A DNA stretch of 13,456 nucleotides, from the NCBI GenBank assembly GCA_030149995.1, contig JASLGV010000492.1:1-13456 (forward strand), written 5' to 3'. The translations under genes and the position numbers were made by a program. The notes below the pieces were generated by a model. That model saw only the letters and a program-made list of their open reading frames with translations. It did not search any database and was not told the DNA's origin. This document shows positions 6,666 through 13,456 of the stretch, one piece after another. Each line of letters opens with the position of its first letter. Position 1 is the first letter of the stretch. This DNA is from Pedobacter sp. (lineage in GTDB: Bacteria; Bacteroidota; Bacteroidia; Sphingobacteriales; Sphingobacteriaceae).

Positions 6666-7349
6666 ATGGCAGGAAATTCGGTTATTCATTTAAGCAATGT
6701 TGATGTTTTTCAACAAAAACATTTAGTACTCTCAAACGTAAATCTACACATCGAAAAAGGAGACTTTGTATTTCTAATTGGGCAAACCGGTTCGGGTAAA
6801 AGTAGCTTGCTTAAAATTTTATACGGCGATTTACATATTGGCAACGGAAGCGGACACATTGCTGGTTTCGACCTTAAAAACCTGACAGAAAGACAAGTAC
6901 CTTTTCTGCGCAGAAAACTGGGCGTTGTATTCCAGGATTTCCAGTTGCTTACAGACCGTACCATTGAAAAGAACCTTGAGTTTGTATTAAAAGCTACGGG
7001 CTGGAAAGATGAAAAATTAATTAATGAGCGCATTAAAGATGTGCTGGATAAGGTAGGTCTACGTTCAAAAATTAAAAAAATGCCTCATGAAATCTCGGGT
7101 GGAGAACAACAGCGCATTGTAATTGCACGCGCCTTGTTAAACGATCCGGAGATTATTCTGGCCGATGAGCCGACCGGTAACCTCGACCCGGAAACCTCAG
7201 AAGAAATAGTTACACTGTTAAAGCAAATAAGCCAGAACGGAACAGCTGTTTTAATGGCCACACACGATTATCACATCATCCGTACCTTCCCTTCGCGCAT
7301 TATAAAATGTGAAAACGGAATTGTACATGAAGATGCACAATTAGCATAA
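6666..7349 (+). CDS. ftsE: Cell division ABC ATPase FtsE
   Basis: This 227-residue protein is an ABC-type ATPase of the FtsE/LolD-like group. All motifs are present: Walker A G39QTGSGKS46, Q-loop Gln90, signature SGGEQQR (144-150), Walker B IILADE (163-168) followed by PTGNLDPE, and H-loop His200. FtsE works with the membrane protein FtsX at the divisome, where the pair controls activation of peptidoglycan hydrolases through the membrane. The length (about 220-230) and the short-armed sequence without a fused membrane domain fit FtsE. No ftsX follows, as is usual in Bacteroidota, where ftsX sits elsewhere on the chromosome. The start ATG lies two bases after the preceding small gene. A LolD-type or MacB-type ATPase is the alternative, but no permease is adjacent. 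I am fairly sure of FtsE. Confidence 0.85.
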   Translation: MAGNSVIHLSNVDVFQQKHLVLSNVNLHIEKGDFVFLIGQTGSGKSSLLKILYGDLHIGNGSGHIAGFDLKNLTERQVPFLRRKLGVVFQDFQLLTDRTIEKNLEFVLKATGWKDEKLINERIKDVLDKVGLRSKIKKMPHEISGGEQQRIVIARALLNDPEIILADEPTGNLDPETSEEIVTLLKQISQNGTAVLMATHDYHIIRTFPSRIIKCENGIVHEDAQLA

Positions 7350-7354
7350 AATAA

Positions 7355-7368
7355 CTGACACCCGTCAG
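7355..7368. repeat. Short hairpin after ftsE (CTGAC-ACCC-GTCAG)
   Basis: A perfect 5-bp inverted repeat with a four-base loop begins five bases after the ftsE stop codon. No T run follows, so it is unlikely to be an intrinsic terminator. The element CTGACA recurs at 7406-7411 inside the larger inverted repeat before grpE. Confidence 0.4.
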
Positions 7369-7373
7369 CATAT

Positions 7374-7420
7374 CAGCCAAACTGTTCAGATAATTTGAAA
7401 TAAATCTGACAGCTTGGCTG
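7374..7420. promoter_or_regulatory. Long imperfect inverted repeat upstream of grpE, candidate operator or mRNA structure
   Basis: The left arm (7374-7391) pairs with the right arm (7404-7420). CAGCCAA pairs with TTGGCTG, CTGT with ACAG, and CAGAT with ATCTG, giving 16 base pairs with one mismatch (A7381/C7413), one bulged base (T7386) and a 12-base loop. It lies 57 bases before the first possible grpE start and just upstream of possible promoter elements (TACGTTTA at 7424-7431, and a sigma-54-like TGGCA-N6-TTGA at 7432-7446). It does not match the CIRCE element bound by HrcA. A role in stress control of grpE-dnaJ is inferred from position only. Confidence 0.55.
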
Positions 7421-7476
7421 GTTTACGTTTATGGCAAAATAGTTGAGATTGAAACAAAAAAACTTGAGCTGGTATT

Positions 7477-8067
7477 ATGTTTAACAAGAAGAAAAATAAC
7501 GATAAAGGAGCGCATACCATGAATACTGAAAATAACCCTGAAAATACTTTTGAGAATCCAACAAACGAATCTGCAGAAAATACAAACGCAGATAAACAAG
7601 AACAAAAGGTTGAATTAACAGAAGAAGAAAAGCTTCGGGAAGAAGTTCAGCAGCTGAACGACAAATATTTACGTTTATATGCTGAATTTGACAATTACAA
7701 ACGCCGTACACAAAAAGAACGTGTAGAATTACTGCAAACAGCTGGAAAAGATGTAATTGTTTCTTTATTAACAGTGCTGGATGATTTTGACCGTGCCTTA
7801 AAAGCAATGGAAAACGCCGCTGATATTGAACCTGTTAAAGAAGGCGTACTACTTGTTCACCAGAAATTAAAGAATATCCTGGCACAAAAAGGATTAAAAG
7901 ATATAGAAAGCATCAGTAAAACATTTGATACTGATTTTCACGAAGCCATTACCAATATACCTGCACCAACAGAAGAGCTGAAAGGAAAAGTAATTGACGA
8001 AGTGGAAAAAGGATATACTTTAAATGATAATGTAATCCGCTTTGCAAAAGTGGTAGTGGGTGCATAA
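7477..8067 (+). CDS. grpE: Nucleotide exchange factor GrpE
   Basis: GrpE releases ADP from the Hsp70 chaperone DnaK so that it can rebind ATP and let go of its client; it acts as a cytoplasmic dimer. From the first ATG the protein has 196 residues. Residues 1-45 are polar and disordered. Residues 47-115 form the long dimerisation helix (EEEKLREEVQQLNDKYLRLY, then FDNYKRRT at 71-78). The C-terminal beta domain holds the family signature, FDTDFHEAITNIP (150-162) and GKVIDEVEKGYTLNDNVIRFAKVVV (170-194). A second in-frame ATG at 7519 (residue 15) has a clear AAAGGAG eight bases upstream, giving 182 residues, and is at least as well supported as the first. dnaJ follows after 71 bases, while dnaK is not in the window. 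Identity is certain; the start is not. Confidence 0.96.
   Translation: MFNKKKNNDKGAHTMNTENNPENTFENPTNESAENTNADKQEQKVELTEEEKLREEVQQLNDKYLRLYAEFDNYKRRTQKERVELLQTAGKDVIVSLLTVLDDFDRALKAMENAADIEPVKEGVLLVHQKLKNILAQKGLKDIESISKTFDTDFHEAITNIPAPTEELKGKVIDEVEKGYTLNDNVIRFAKVVVGA
7504..7510 (+). promoter_or_regulatory. Shine-Dalgarno sequence for the internal grpE start
   Basis: AAAGGAG sits eight bases before the ATG at 7519 and lies inside the reading frame that opens at 7477. It favours translation from 7519. Such good Shine-Dalgarno sites are uncommon elsewhere in this window. Confidence 0.6.
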
Positions 8068-8138
8068 GGAATTCTGAGTGATAGAAGCTTTACAGATACT
8101 TTGTAGGGTTATTCTTTCATCCAACGATTAAAAAGAAA

Positions 8139-9305
8139 ATGAGCAAAAGAGATTATTACGACGTATTAGGCGTAAGTAAAAGCGCAGCAGCGGATGAGAT
8201 AAAAAAAGCTTACCGCAAGCTTGCTATTAAATACCATCCCGATAAAAATCCGGGTGATAAAGCGGCCGAAGATAAGTTTAAAGAGGCAGCAGAAGCTTAT
8301 GAAGTTTTAAGCAATGCGGAGAAAAAACAACGTTACGACCAGTTTGGCCATGCTGGTGTAGGCAGCAGTGCTGCCGGTGGCGGTTATGGTGGCGGTGGCA
8401 TGAACATGGACGATATTTTTAGTCAGTTCGGCGATATTTTTGGCGGCGGTGGCAATCCATTCGAAAGCTTTTTTGGCGGCGGCGGTGGCCAGCAACGTGG
8501 TGGCCGCAGGGTAGCCAAAGGCTCCAACCTGCGTATAAAAGTTAAGTTAACCCTCGAAGAAATTGCACACGGTGCAGAGAAAAAAATTAAGGTTAACAAA
8601 CTTATTTCCTGCAAAACCTGCGATGGAACCGGAGCAAAAGACCGTTCGTCTGTAAGCACCTGCAATACCTGCGGGGGCAGCGGACAGGTAAGAAGAGTAA
8701 CCAACACCATTCTGGGCCAGATGCAAACCGCTTCTACCTGCCCTACTTGTAATGGCAGCGGACAACAAATTACCGCAAAATGTAATGTATGTCATGGCGA
8801 CGGTGTTGTACGTGGCGAAGAAACCATTACCATCAACATTCCGGCTGGTGTAAGCGAAGGCATGCAGCTAAGCATGAGTGGAAAAGGAAATGCTGCACCA
8901 AATGGCGGCATACCGGGCGATCTGATTATCCTGATTGAAGAAACACCACACGAAACTTTAAAACGCGAAGGCAATAATATTGTTTACGATTTGCACCTGA
9001 GCTTTGTAGATGCAGCACTCGGTATGAGTGTTGAAGTACCTACCATTGATGGTAAAGCTAAAATTAAAATTGAACCCGGTACCCAAAGTGGTAAACTGTT
9101 ACGCCTGAAAGGTAAAGGTTTACCAGAGGTAAATTCTTACCACCGCGGAGATGAAATTATACATATTAACATCTGGACACCTAAGGCTTTAAGCAGCGAA
9201 GAACGCAGTACATTAGAAAAATTGCGCGAATCACCGAACTTTAAACCGCAGCCAGGTAAAAATGAGAAAAACTTCTTCGAAAGAATGAAAGAGTATTTCG
9301 AATAA
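8139..9305 (+). CDS. dnaJ: Molecular chaperone DnaJ (Hsp40, type I)
   Basis: DnaJ binds unfolded proteins and stimulates the ATPase of DnaK in the cytoplasm. The 388-residue protein has the full type I layout. The J domain (1-70) has the essential HPD at 33-35. A Gly/Phe-rich linker spans about 72-127 ([20 protein letters not shown] and similar). The zinc domain has four CxxCxGxG repeats starting at C158, C175, C201 and C215. The C-terminal client-binding domains run from about 226 to 350, followed by a short amphipathic tail. All metal ligands are intact. It lies 71 bases after grpE on the same strand and is closed by a strong terminator, so the two co-chaperones probably form one transcription unit. 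Identity is certain. Confidence 0.98.
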   Translation: MSKRDYYDVLGVSKSAAADEIKKAYRKLAIKYHPDKNPGDKAAEDKFKEAAEAYEVLSNAEKKQRYDQFGHAGVGSSAAGGGYGGGGMNMDDIFSQFGDIFGGGGNPFESFFGGGGGQQRGGRRVAKGSNLRIKVKLTLEEIAHGAEKKIKVNKLISCKTCDGTGAKDRSSVSTCNTCGGSGQVRRVTNTILGQMQTASTCPTCNGSGQQITAKCNVCHGDGVVRGEETITINIPAGVSEGMQLSMSGKGNAAPNGGIPGDLIILIEETPHETLKREGNNIVYDLHLSFVDAALGMSVEVPTIDGKAKIKIEPGTQSGKLLRLKGKGLPEVNSYHRGDEIIHINIWTPKALSSEERSTLEKLRESPNFKPQPGKNEKNFFERMKEYFE

Positions 9306-9321
9306 AAGTTCAAACATCCTT

Positions 9322-9352
9322 AAAAAGCCATTGCCAATGCAATGGCTTTTTT
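9322..9352 (+). terminator. Intrinsic terminator after dnaJ, overlapping a second inverted repeat
   Basis: A perfect 12-bp stem (9322-9333 with 9340-9351; core GCCATTG) closes a six-base loop, and the T run (9347-9352) is partly paired with upstream As. It starts 17 bases after the dnaJ stop. A second inverted repeat, TTGCCAAT (9331-9338) with ATTGGCAA (9353-9360), shares bases with the stem and cannot form at the same time. Confidence 0.88.
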
Positions 9353-9440
9353 ATTGGCAAAATCTTTCTTCTTCCATCCATGCCAAACACAATAGCCAAT
9401 TTTAAACTAAACCAACGCTCTGCTCAACTGTTGTACCTAT

Positions 9441-10154
9441 ATGGAATGGTACATTGGTTGTTCTGGCTTTTACTACCCCGAGTGGAAAGAAATATTCTAT
9501 CCTAAAGGGCTGCCACAAAAAGAATGGTTTAAATATTACTGTACCCACTTTAATACCATAGAAATCAATTCTACCTTTTACAAACTGCCTTCAGAAAAAT
9601 CACTTCATAAATGGCATACAGAAAGTCCGACAGATTTTTTATTTACCTGTAAAGCACCCCGGTTAATTACCCATTACAAACAACTTGTTGATTGCAAAGC
9701 ACTCATGCAGGATTTCTATCAGCTCATATCGGCTGGGTTAAAAGAAAAACTTGGCTGTATTTTACTACAGTTCCCACCAAAATTTACCTATACCGAAGCA
9801 CGCCTGGAGCTTCTGCTCAACAACTTAGACAACCGTTTTAAAAATGCCGTCGAATTCAGGCATTCCAGCTGGTGGCGTTCAGATGTATACCAACAGCTGG
9901 CACAAAACCATTTAATTTTTTGCGGACAGAGTTACCCTTCAGACCTGCCCGATTTGGTTATTCAAAATACAAGCGACATCTATTACCGGTTTCACGGAAA
10001 ACCTGTTTTGTATAAATCTGCTTACAGCACGGCAACGCTTACTGATTTTAAGAAAGCCATTCCAGAAGTAACTAAACAGGTTTTTGTATACTTTAACAAT
10101 ACCTGGGGAACCGCAGCCCTGCAAAATGCCCAAGAACTCCGGCAGCTGATTTAA
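9441..10154 (+). CDS. DUF72 (YecE-like) protein
   Basis: This 237-residue protein belongs to the DUF72/YecE family, which folds as a TIM barrel but whose reaction is unknown. Family hallmarks are visible: IGCSGFYYPEW (5-15), IEINSTFYKLP (40-50), LLQFPP (108-113), VEFRHSSWW (137-145), YYRFHG (181-186) and VYFNNTWGTAALQNA (216-230). The acidic and histidine residues in these loops are at the ends of barrel strands, where an active site would lie, so an enzyme is likely. It is predicted cytoplasmic. The ATG at 9441 begins directly with the conserved first strand (MEWYIGCSGF), which supports this start. It stands alone between the dnaJ terminator and an ABC exporter gene that starts 106 bases after its stop; no functional link is evident. 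Family membership is secure, function unknown. Confidence 0.92.
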   Translation: MEWYIGCSGFYYPEWKEIFYPKGLPQKEWFKYYCTHFNTIEINSTFYKLPSEKSLHKWHTESPTDFLFTCKAPRLITHYKQLVDCKALMQDFYQLISAGLKEKLGCILLQFPPKFTYTEARLELLLNNLDNRFKNAVEFRHSSWWRSDVYQQLAQNHLIFCGQSYPSDLPDLVIQNTSDIYYRFHGKPVLYKSAYSTATLTDFKKAIPEVTKQVFVYFNNTWGTAALQNAQELRQLI

Positions 10155-10260
10155 CTTTCTACCTTTAGAACGGTAAACTTTTTTATCATAAAAAACAATT
10201 ATCTTGTAACGTTTGGCAGATTTAGATTTCTAATAAGCAACTAAAACAATTAAACGATAT

Positions 10261-11160
10261 ATGTTAAGTGTAGAAAATATTGTTAAGCAATATTCCAATC
10301 ACCGTGCCCTCGACCACGTAAGCCTGGAGGTTGAACAAGGCAAAATATTTGGCCTTTTAGGGCCAAATGGTGCCGGAAAAACCTCTTTAATCAGAATCAT
10401 TACGCAGATTACCGCTCCTGATAGTGGAACCGTAACCTTTAACGGAGAAAAACTCAGCAGCCGGCATATTAACCAGATTGGTTACTTACCGGAAGAACGT
10501 GGCCTCTACAAAAAGATGGAAATCGGTGAACAGGTACTCTACCTCTCGAAACTTAAAGGTCTGCATACCGCAGAAGCCACCAAACGCATCCGTTACTGGT
10601 TTGAAAAATTAGAGATGGGTGGCTGGTGGAATAAGAAAGTAGAAGACCTGAGTAAAGGCATGCAGCAAAAGGTACAGTTTGTGGCAACCGTTCTGCACAA
10701 TCCGCCACTCATCATTTTAGATGAACCATTTTCGGGATTTGATCCTGTAAATGCCGATCTCATTAAAAATGAAATTCTCGAATTAAATGCTACGGGTACT
10801 ACTTTCATTTTCTCTACACACCGAATGGAAAGTGTAGAAGAACTTTGCGACAGCATTGCCCTGATTGATAAGTCTAAAAAGATACTGGGTGGCCCGGTTG
10901 ATGAAATTAAAGCTTCCTACCGGAACAATACCTACGTAATCGAATATGCAGGTACCGCCGATTTCAACAATCAGTCGTTGTTTGAGATACTCGAATACAG
11001 CGAACTTAAACATGGAAAACGATTAAAATTCAGGTTAAAAGATGCGTTTAATATAAACGATGTGCTGGCCTATATGCTTCCCCTGGTTAGCATACAGCAT
11101 CTTACAGAAGTAATTCCGAGTATGAACGATATTTTTATAGACAGCGTAAAAAGAAGATAA
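10261..11160 (+). CDS. ABC exporter ATP-binding protein (NatA-like, ABC-2 type)
   Basis: This 299-residue protein is the ATPase of an ABC-2 type exporter. Walker A is GPNGAGKT (34-41), the signature is LSKGMQQ (130-136), Walker B is LIILDE (150-155) followed by PFSGFDPVN, and the H-loop histidine is His187 in FSTHRME. The signature with SKGMQQKVQF and the C-terminal extension of about 75 residues are typical of the NatA group, named for the Bacillus sodium exporter NatAB. The permease gene starts two bases after its stop codon, so they form a translationally coupled pair and the two products assemble at the inner membrane. The substrate cannot be told from sequence; sodium, drugs or lipids are possibilities for the family. 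The ATG at 10261 begins with the usual first strand (MLSVENIVKQYSN). Confidence 0.92.
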   Translation: MLSVENIVKQYSNHRALDHVSLEVEQGKIFGLLGPNGAGKTSLIRIITQITAPDSGTVTFNGEKLSSRHINQIGYLPEERGLYKKMEIGEQVLYLSKLKGLHTAEATKRIRYWFEKLEMGGWWNKKVEDLSKGMQQKVQFVATVLHNPPLIILDEPFSGFDPVNADLIKNEILELNATGTTFIFSTHRMESVEELCDSIALIDKSKKILGGPVDEIKASYRNNTYVIEYAGTADFNNQSLFEILEYSELKHGKRLKFRLKDAFNINDVLAYMLPLVSIQHLTEVIPSMNDIFIDSVKRR

Positions 11161-11162
11161 CG

Positions 11163-12500
11163 ATGAATAAAATTTTATTAATTATAAAAAGAGAATACCT
11201 CTCAAGGGTAAAGAAAAAGTCGTTTCTGATTATGACTTTTTTAACCCCACTAATTATTGCCGGCTTTTACGGACTTATTATTTACTTCTCTTATAAAGGT
11301 ATTAGCGATAAAACCGATAAAGTGGCTGTTGTAAATGCAAATAAAACCCTTACCGAAAAGCTAACTTCCAATAAAAACGTAACCTATACCTATACAGACG
11401 AATCTTTTGATGCATTAAAGAAAAATCTATCCAAAACGGATTATGATTACATTCTGTATTTACCCGATTTTAAGGTAGAAACACCCGCTGGCATCCAGCT
11501 AATCGGAAACAAACAAGCGGGATTAAGTTTAGAAGGTCGCATTGCCGATGGTGTAGAAGGACTGATCCGGGATTATAAATTAAAGAAGTCGGGTATTTCC
11601 CAGTCAGATTTAGACCAGCTTAAAAGCAGTGTCGATATTGAGATTAAAAAAATTGGCGATACGGGCAAAGAAGAAAACAGCAGTGCCGGTGCCAGTACCA
11701 TTATTGCATTTGTAGCAGGCATTCTGATGTTTATGTTTATCATGCTGTACGGTGTACAGGTAATGCGGGGTGTAATTGAAGAAAAGACAAGCAGAATTAT
11801 TGAGGTCATGATCTCTTCGGTAAAACCTTTTCAACTGATGATGGGTAAAATAATTGGTATTGCCCTGGTGGGTTTAACGCAGTTTTTACTCTGGATTGTA
11901 CTTACAACTTCTATTTCTGCTCTGGCGGTGGGTCTTTTTATTGGTAAGGATGAAGTAACCAAAATTCAGCAGAAAGCACAAACAAGTGTAAGTGCCACCG
12001 GTAGCCAGCAAATTCAGCAATTGCCCGCCCAGGATAACCCATTGCTGAATGTACAGAAAAGCATAGAAAACCTCGAACTTGGAAAAATAGCCATCATTTT
12101 TACTTTTTACTTTTTGGGTGGTTACTTGTTTTACAGTGCACTGTATGCTGCCATTGGTTCGGCCGTAGACAGTGAAACGGAAACGCAACAATTTATGATG
12201 CCGGTTATGATGCCGTTGCTTTTGGGTTATGCACTCTCTTTAAGTGTCGTAACCAACGATCCCTATGGAAACATAGCTTTCTGGCTTTCTATGATCCCCT
12301 TTACCTCGCCCATTGCCATGGCTGTACGTTTACCGTATGGCGTGCCGGGCTGGGAACTGGCTTTATCGATGGCCATCCTCGTTGTTGGCTTTGTAGCTAC
12401 TGTGTGGTTTGCTTCCAGAATATACCGCATAGGCATTCTGATGTATGGTAAAAAAGCAAGTTTTAAGGAAATGGTTAAGTGGTTTCGTTACAAAGCATAA
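11163..12500 (+). CDS. ABC-2 type exporter permease (NatB-like)
   Basis: This 445-residue inner-membrane protein is the partner of the ATPase just upstream. Hydrophobic segments lie near residues 21-44, 178-200, 228-260, 308-333, 345-363, 370-388 and 398-418, suggesting six or seven membrane helices. Between the first two is an extracytoplasmic domain of about 130 residues, the usual ABC-2 exporter layout. The stretch after the second helix, RGVIEEKTSRIIEVMISSVK (202-221) followed by PFQLMMGKI, is the conserved cytoplasmic loop that docks on the ATPase, and AAIGSAVDSETETQQFMMPV (329-348) is a second family motif. A Gln-rich soluble loop (264-300) separates two helices. The N-terminus (KILLIIKREYLSRVKKKS) is typical. 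No accessory gene such as an HlyD-type protein is adjacent. Family assignment is firm; the substrate is unknown. Confidence 0.92.
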   Translation: MNKILLIIKREYLSRVKKKSFLIMTFLTPLIIAGFYGLIIYFSYKGISDKTDKVAVVNANKTLTEKLTSNKNVTYTYTDESFDALKKNLSKTDYDYILYLPDFKVETPAGIQLIGNKQAGLSLEGRIADGVEGLIRDYKLKKSGISQSDLDQLKSSVDIEIKKIGDTGKEENSSAGASTIIAFVAGILMFMFIMLYGVQVMRGVIEEKTSRIIEVMISSVKPFQLMMGKIIGIALVGLTQFLLWIVLTTSISALAVGLFIGKDEVTKIQQKAQTSVSATGSQQIQQLPAQDNPLLNVQKSIENLELGKIAIIFTFYFLGGYLFYSALYAAIGSAVDSETETQQFMMPVMMPLLLGYALSLSVVTNDPYGNIAFWLSMIPFTSPIAMAVRLPYGVPGWELALSMAILVVGFVATVWFASRIYRIGILMYGKKASFKEMVKWFRYKA

Positions 12501-12560
12501 AAAAAGAATAATTTTTATTTAAAAGCACAGTATCTAACCCATTAGTACGATCTTTACCCG

Positions 12561-13456
12561 ATGAGAACAGCCGCAATAGACCTTGGTACCAATACCTTTC
12601 ATTTAATTATAGCCGAAACCAACCAAAAACATTTCAGCATTATCTATAAAACCAATGTGCCTGTAAAACTTGGCGAAGGACGTTTAAACGATCAGATCAT
12701 CATTCCCGCAGCCTTTGAACGGGGTATTAATACCCTGATTGATTTTAGCGAAACACTTAAAGCTTATGGTGTGCAACAGGTAAAGGCAACCGCTACTTCT
12801 GCCACACGGGGCGCAAAAAACGGTGCTGATTTTATCCGGGCAGCCAAAGATCAGGCAGGTATCTCGATCGATGTAATTAGTGGAGAAGAAGAAGCACAGT
12901 TAATTTACGAAGGTGTTAAATTGAGCGGAGCCATAACAGGGTCTTCACTTATTATGGATATTGGCGGTGGCAGTACCGAGTTTATTTTATGCGATACAGA
13001 AAATTTATTCTGGAAAAAAAGCTATAATGTGGGGGCAGCACGCTTAATGCAGGCTTTTTTTAAGTCCGATCCGCTCAGCACAGAAGATGCAAACAACATT
13101 CACCAGCATTTGGATCACCTGCTGGCAGATTTAAAGGATATTTGTAAAATACACCAGCCAACCTCTTTAATCGGTTCGGCTGGTGCATTTGAAACTTTTG
13201 CAGGCATGTTATCACCAGAAATGGGCATAAAAGAATTAAAATCTGCTCCATTCGATTATGCAGCGTACCGGAGCTTAGCCCATACCCTTATTTCTTCTAC
13301 TCACCAGCAGCGTGTCGAAATGAAGGGGCTCATTCCCCTGCGGGTAGATATGATCGTAATGGCCGCACTGATTACCAGTTATGTGCTCGATTTAACCGGT
13401 ATTGAAAACCTGAAAGTTTCTGCCTACGACTTAAAAATGGGTGTACTGAGCAGCTT
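12561..13456 (+). CDS. Ppx/GppA family phosphatase (3' truncated by window end)
   Basis: The frame opening at the ATG at 12561 runs without a stop to the end of the window, giving 298 residues. This family includes exopolyphosphatase, which removes phosphate from polyphosphate ends, and pppGpp phosphohydrolase, and both belong to the actin-like ATPase fold. The first phosphate loop is AIDLGTNTFHL (5-15). The catalytic-glutamate region is ISGEEEAQLIYEG (106-118), and the second phosphate loop is MDIGGGSTEF (132-141). Single-domain Bacteroidota members are roughly 300 residues, so only a few codons are probably missing; there is no sign of the longer E. coli PPX C-terminal domains up to this point. 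It begins 60 bases after the permease stop. Whether it acts on polyphosphate or pppGpp cannot be decided from sequence. Confidence 0.92.
   Translation, partial: MRTAAIDLGTNTFHLIIAETNQKHFSIIYKTNVPVKLGEGRLNDQIIIPAAFERGINTLIDFSETLKAYGVQQVKATATSATRGAKNGADFIRAAKDQAGISIDVISGEEEAQLIYEGVKLSGAITGSSLIMDIGGGSTEFILCDTENLFWKKSYNVGAARLMQAFFKSDPLSTEDANNIHQHLDHLLADLKDICKIHQPTSLIGSAGAFETFAGMLSPEMGIKELKSAPFDYAAYRSLAHTLISSTHQQRVEMKGLIPLRVDMIVMAALITSYVLDLTGIENLKVSAYDLKMGVLSS

Noticed and set aside
7414..7446. Sigma-54-type promoter before grpE (TTGGC at 7414, or TGGCA-N6-TTGA at 7432).
   Set aside because: The first has no TTGC at the right distance and the second has GA in place of the near-invariant GC at -12, so I do not annotate it as a promoter.
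10158..10190. T run with weak pairing after the DUF72 gene, as an intrinsic terminator.
   Set aside because: Only four-base stems (TACC/GGTA or TTCT/AGAA) can form before the T run.
10207..10215. TAACGTTTG as a promoter box for the ABC exporter genes.
   Set aside because: It has one base too many between TA and TTTG for the Bacteroidota -7 consensus, and no -33 box is evident.

Overview
The window looks like a piece of chromosome from a Bacteroidota bacterium, most likely a Sphingobacteriaceae member (Pedobacter/Mucilaginibacter-like). The evidence is a type B T9SS sorting domain (gliding-motility C-terminal family) on a secreted protein, promoter octamers of the Bacteroidota TAnnTTTG type, few Shine-Dalgarno sequences, a moderately AT-rich composition, and typical gene partnerships (hisIE with a WD40 gene, a ferredoxin beside a LuxC-like reductase, ftsE without ftsX, grpE-dnaJ). 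Genes are dense and no gene-free stretch exceeds 300 bases. I see no RNA genes, insertion sequences, integrase, phage genes or CRISPR array.

Layout from left to right. Positions 2-1342: the 3' part of hisIE (end of a histidine operon) followed by a seven-bladed WD40 protein. A bidirectional terminator separates these from a leftward SH3b-NlpC/P60 peptidase (1403-2188). A rightward single-domain UspA protein (2296-2745) converges on a leftward 2[4Fe-4S] ferredoxin (2821-3171), with a shared hairpin terminator between them. The ferredoxin is divergent from a short LuxC-type acyl-CoA reductase (3252-4268), and the 80-bp gap holds two facing promoter octamers. Next is a 639-residue secreted adhesin-like protein with a T9SS sorting domain (4432-6351).

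Positions 6460-7349 hold a two-gene unit: a 67-residue protein of unknown function, then FtsE. Between ftsE and grpE lies an unusually structured intergenic region with a long imperfect inverted repeat. grpE (7477-8067) and dnaJ (8139-9305) form the co-chaperone unit, closed by a strong terminator; dnaK is not in the window. A DUF72 (YecE) protein follows (9441-10154), then an ABC-2 exporter pair of NatA-like ATPase and NatB-like permease (10261-12500). An almost complete Ppx/GppA phosphatase (12561 onward) is cut by the window end.

Most of the window is housekeeping sequence: histidine biosynthesis, cell division, protein folding, stress response, murein peptide processing and polyphosphate/(p)ppGpp metabolism. 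I did not find a new multi-gene system. The points most worth checking are regulatory (the inverted repeat before grpE, the facing promoters between ferredoxin and reductase, a likely leaderless mRNA for the ftsE unit, the two grpE starts) and three proteins of unclear role (the 67-residue FtsE neighbour, the short LuxC homologue and the N-terminal domain of the T9SS cargo).
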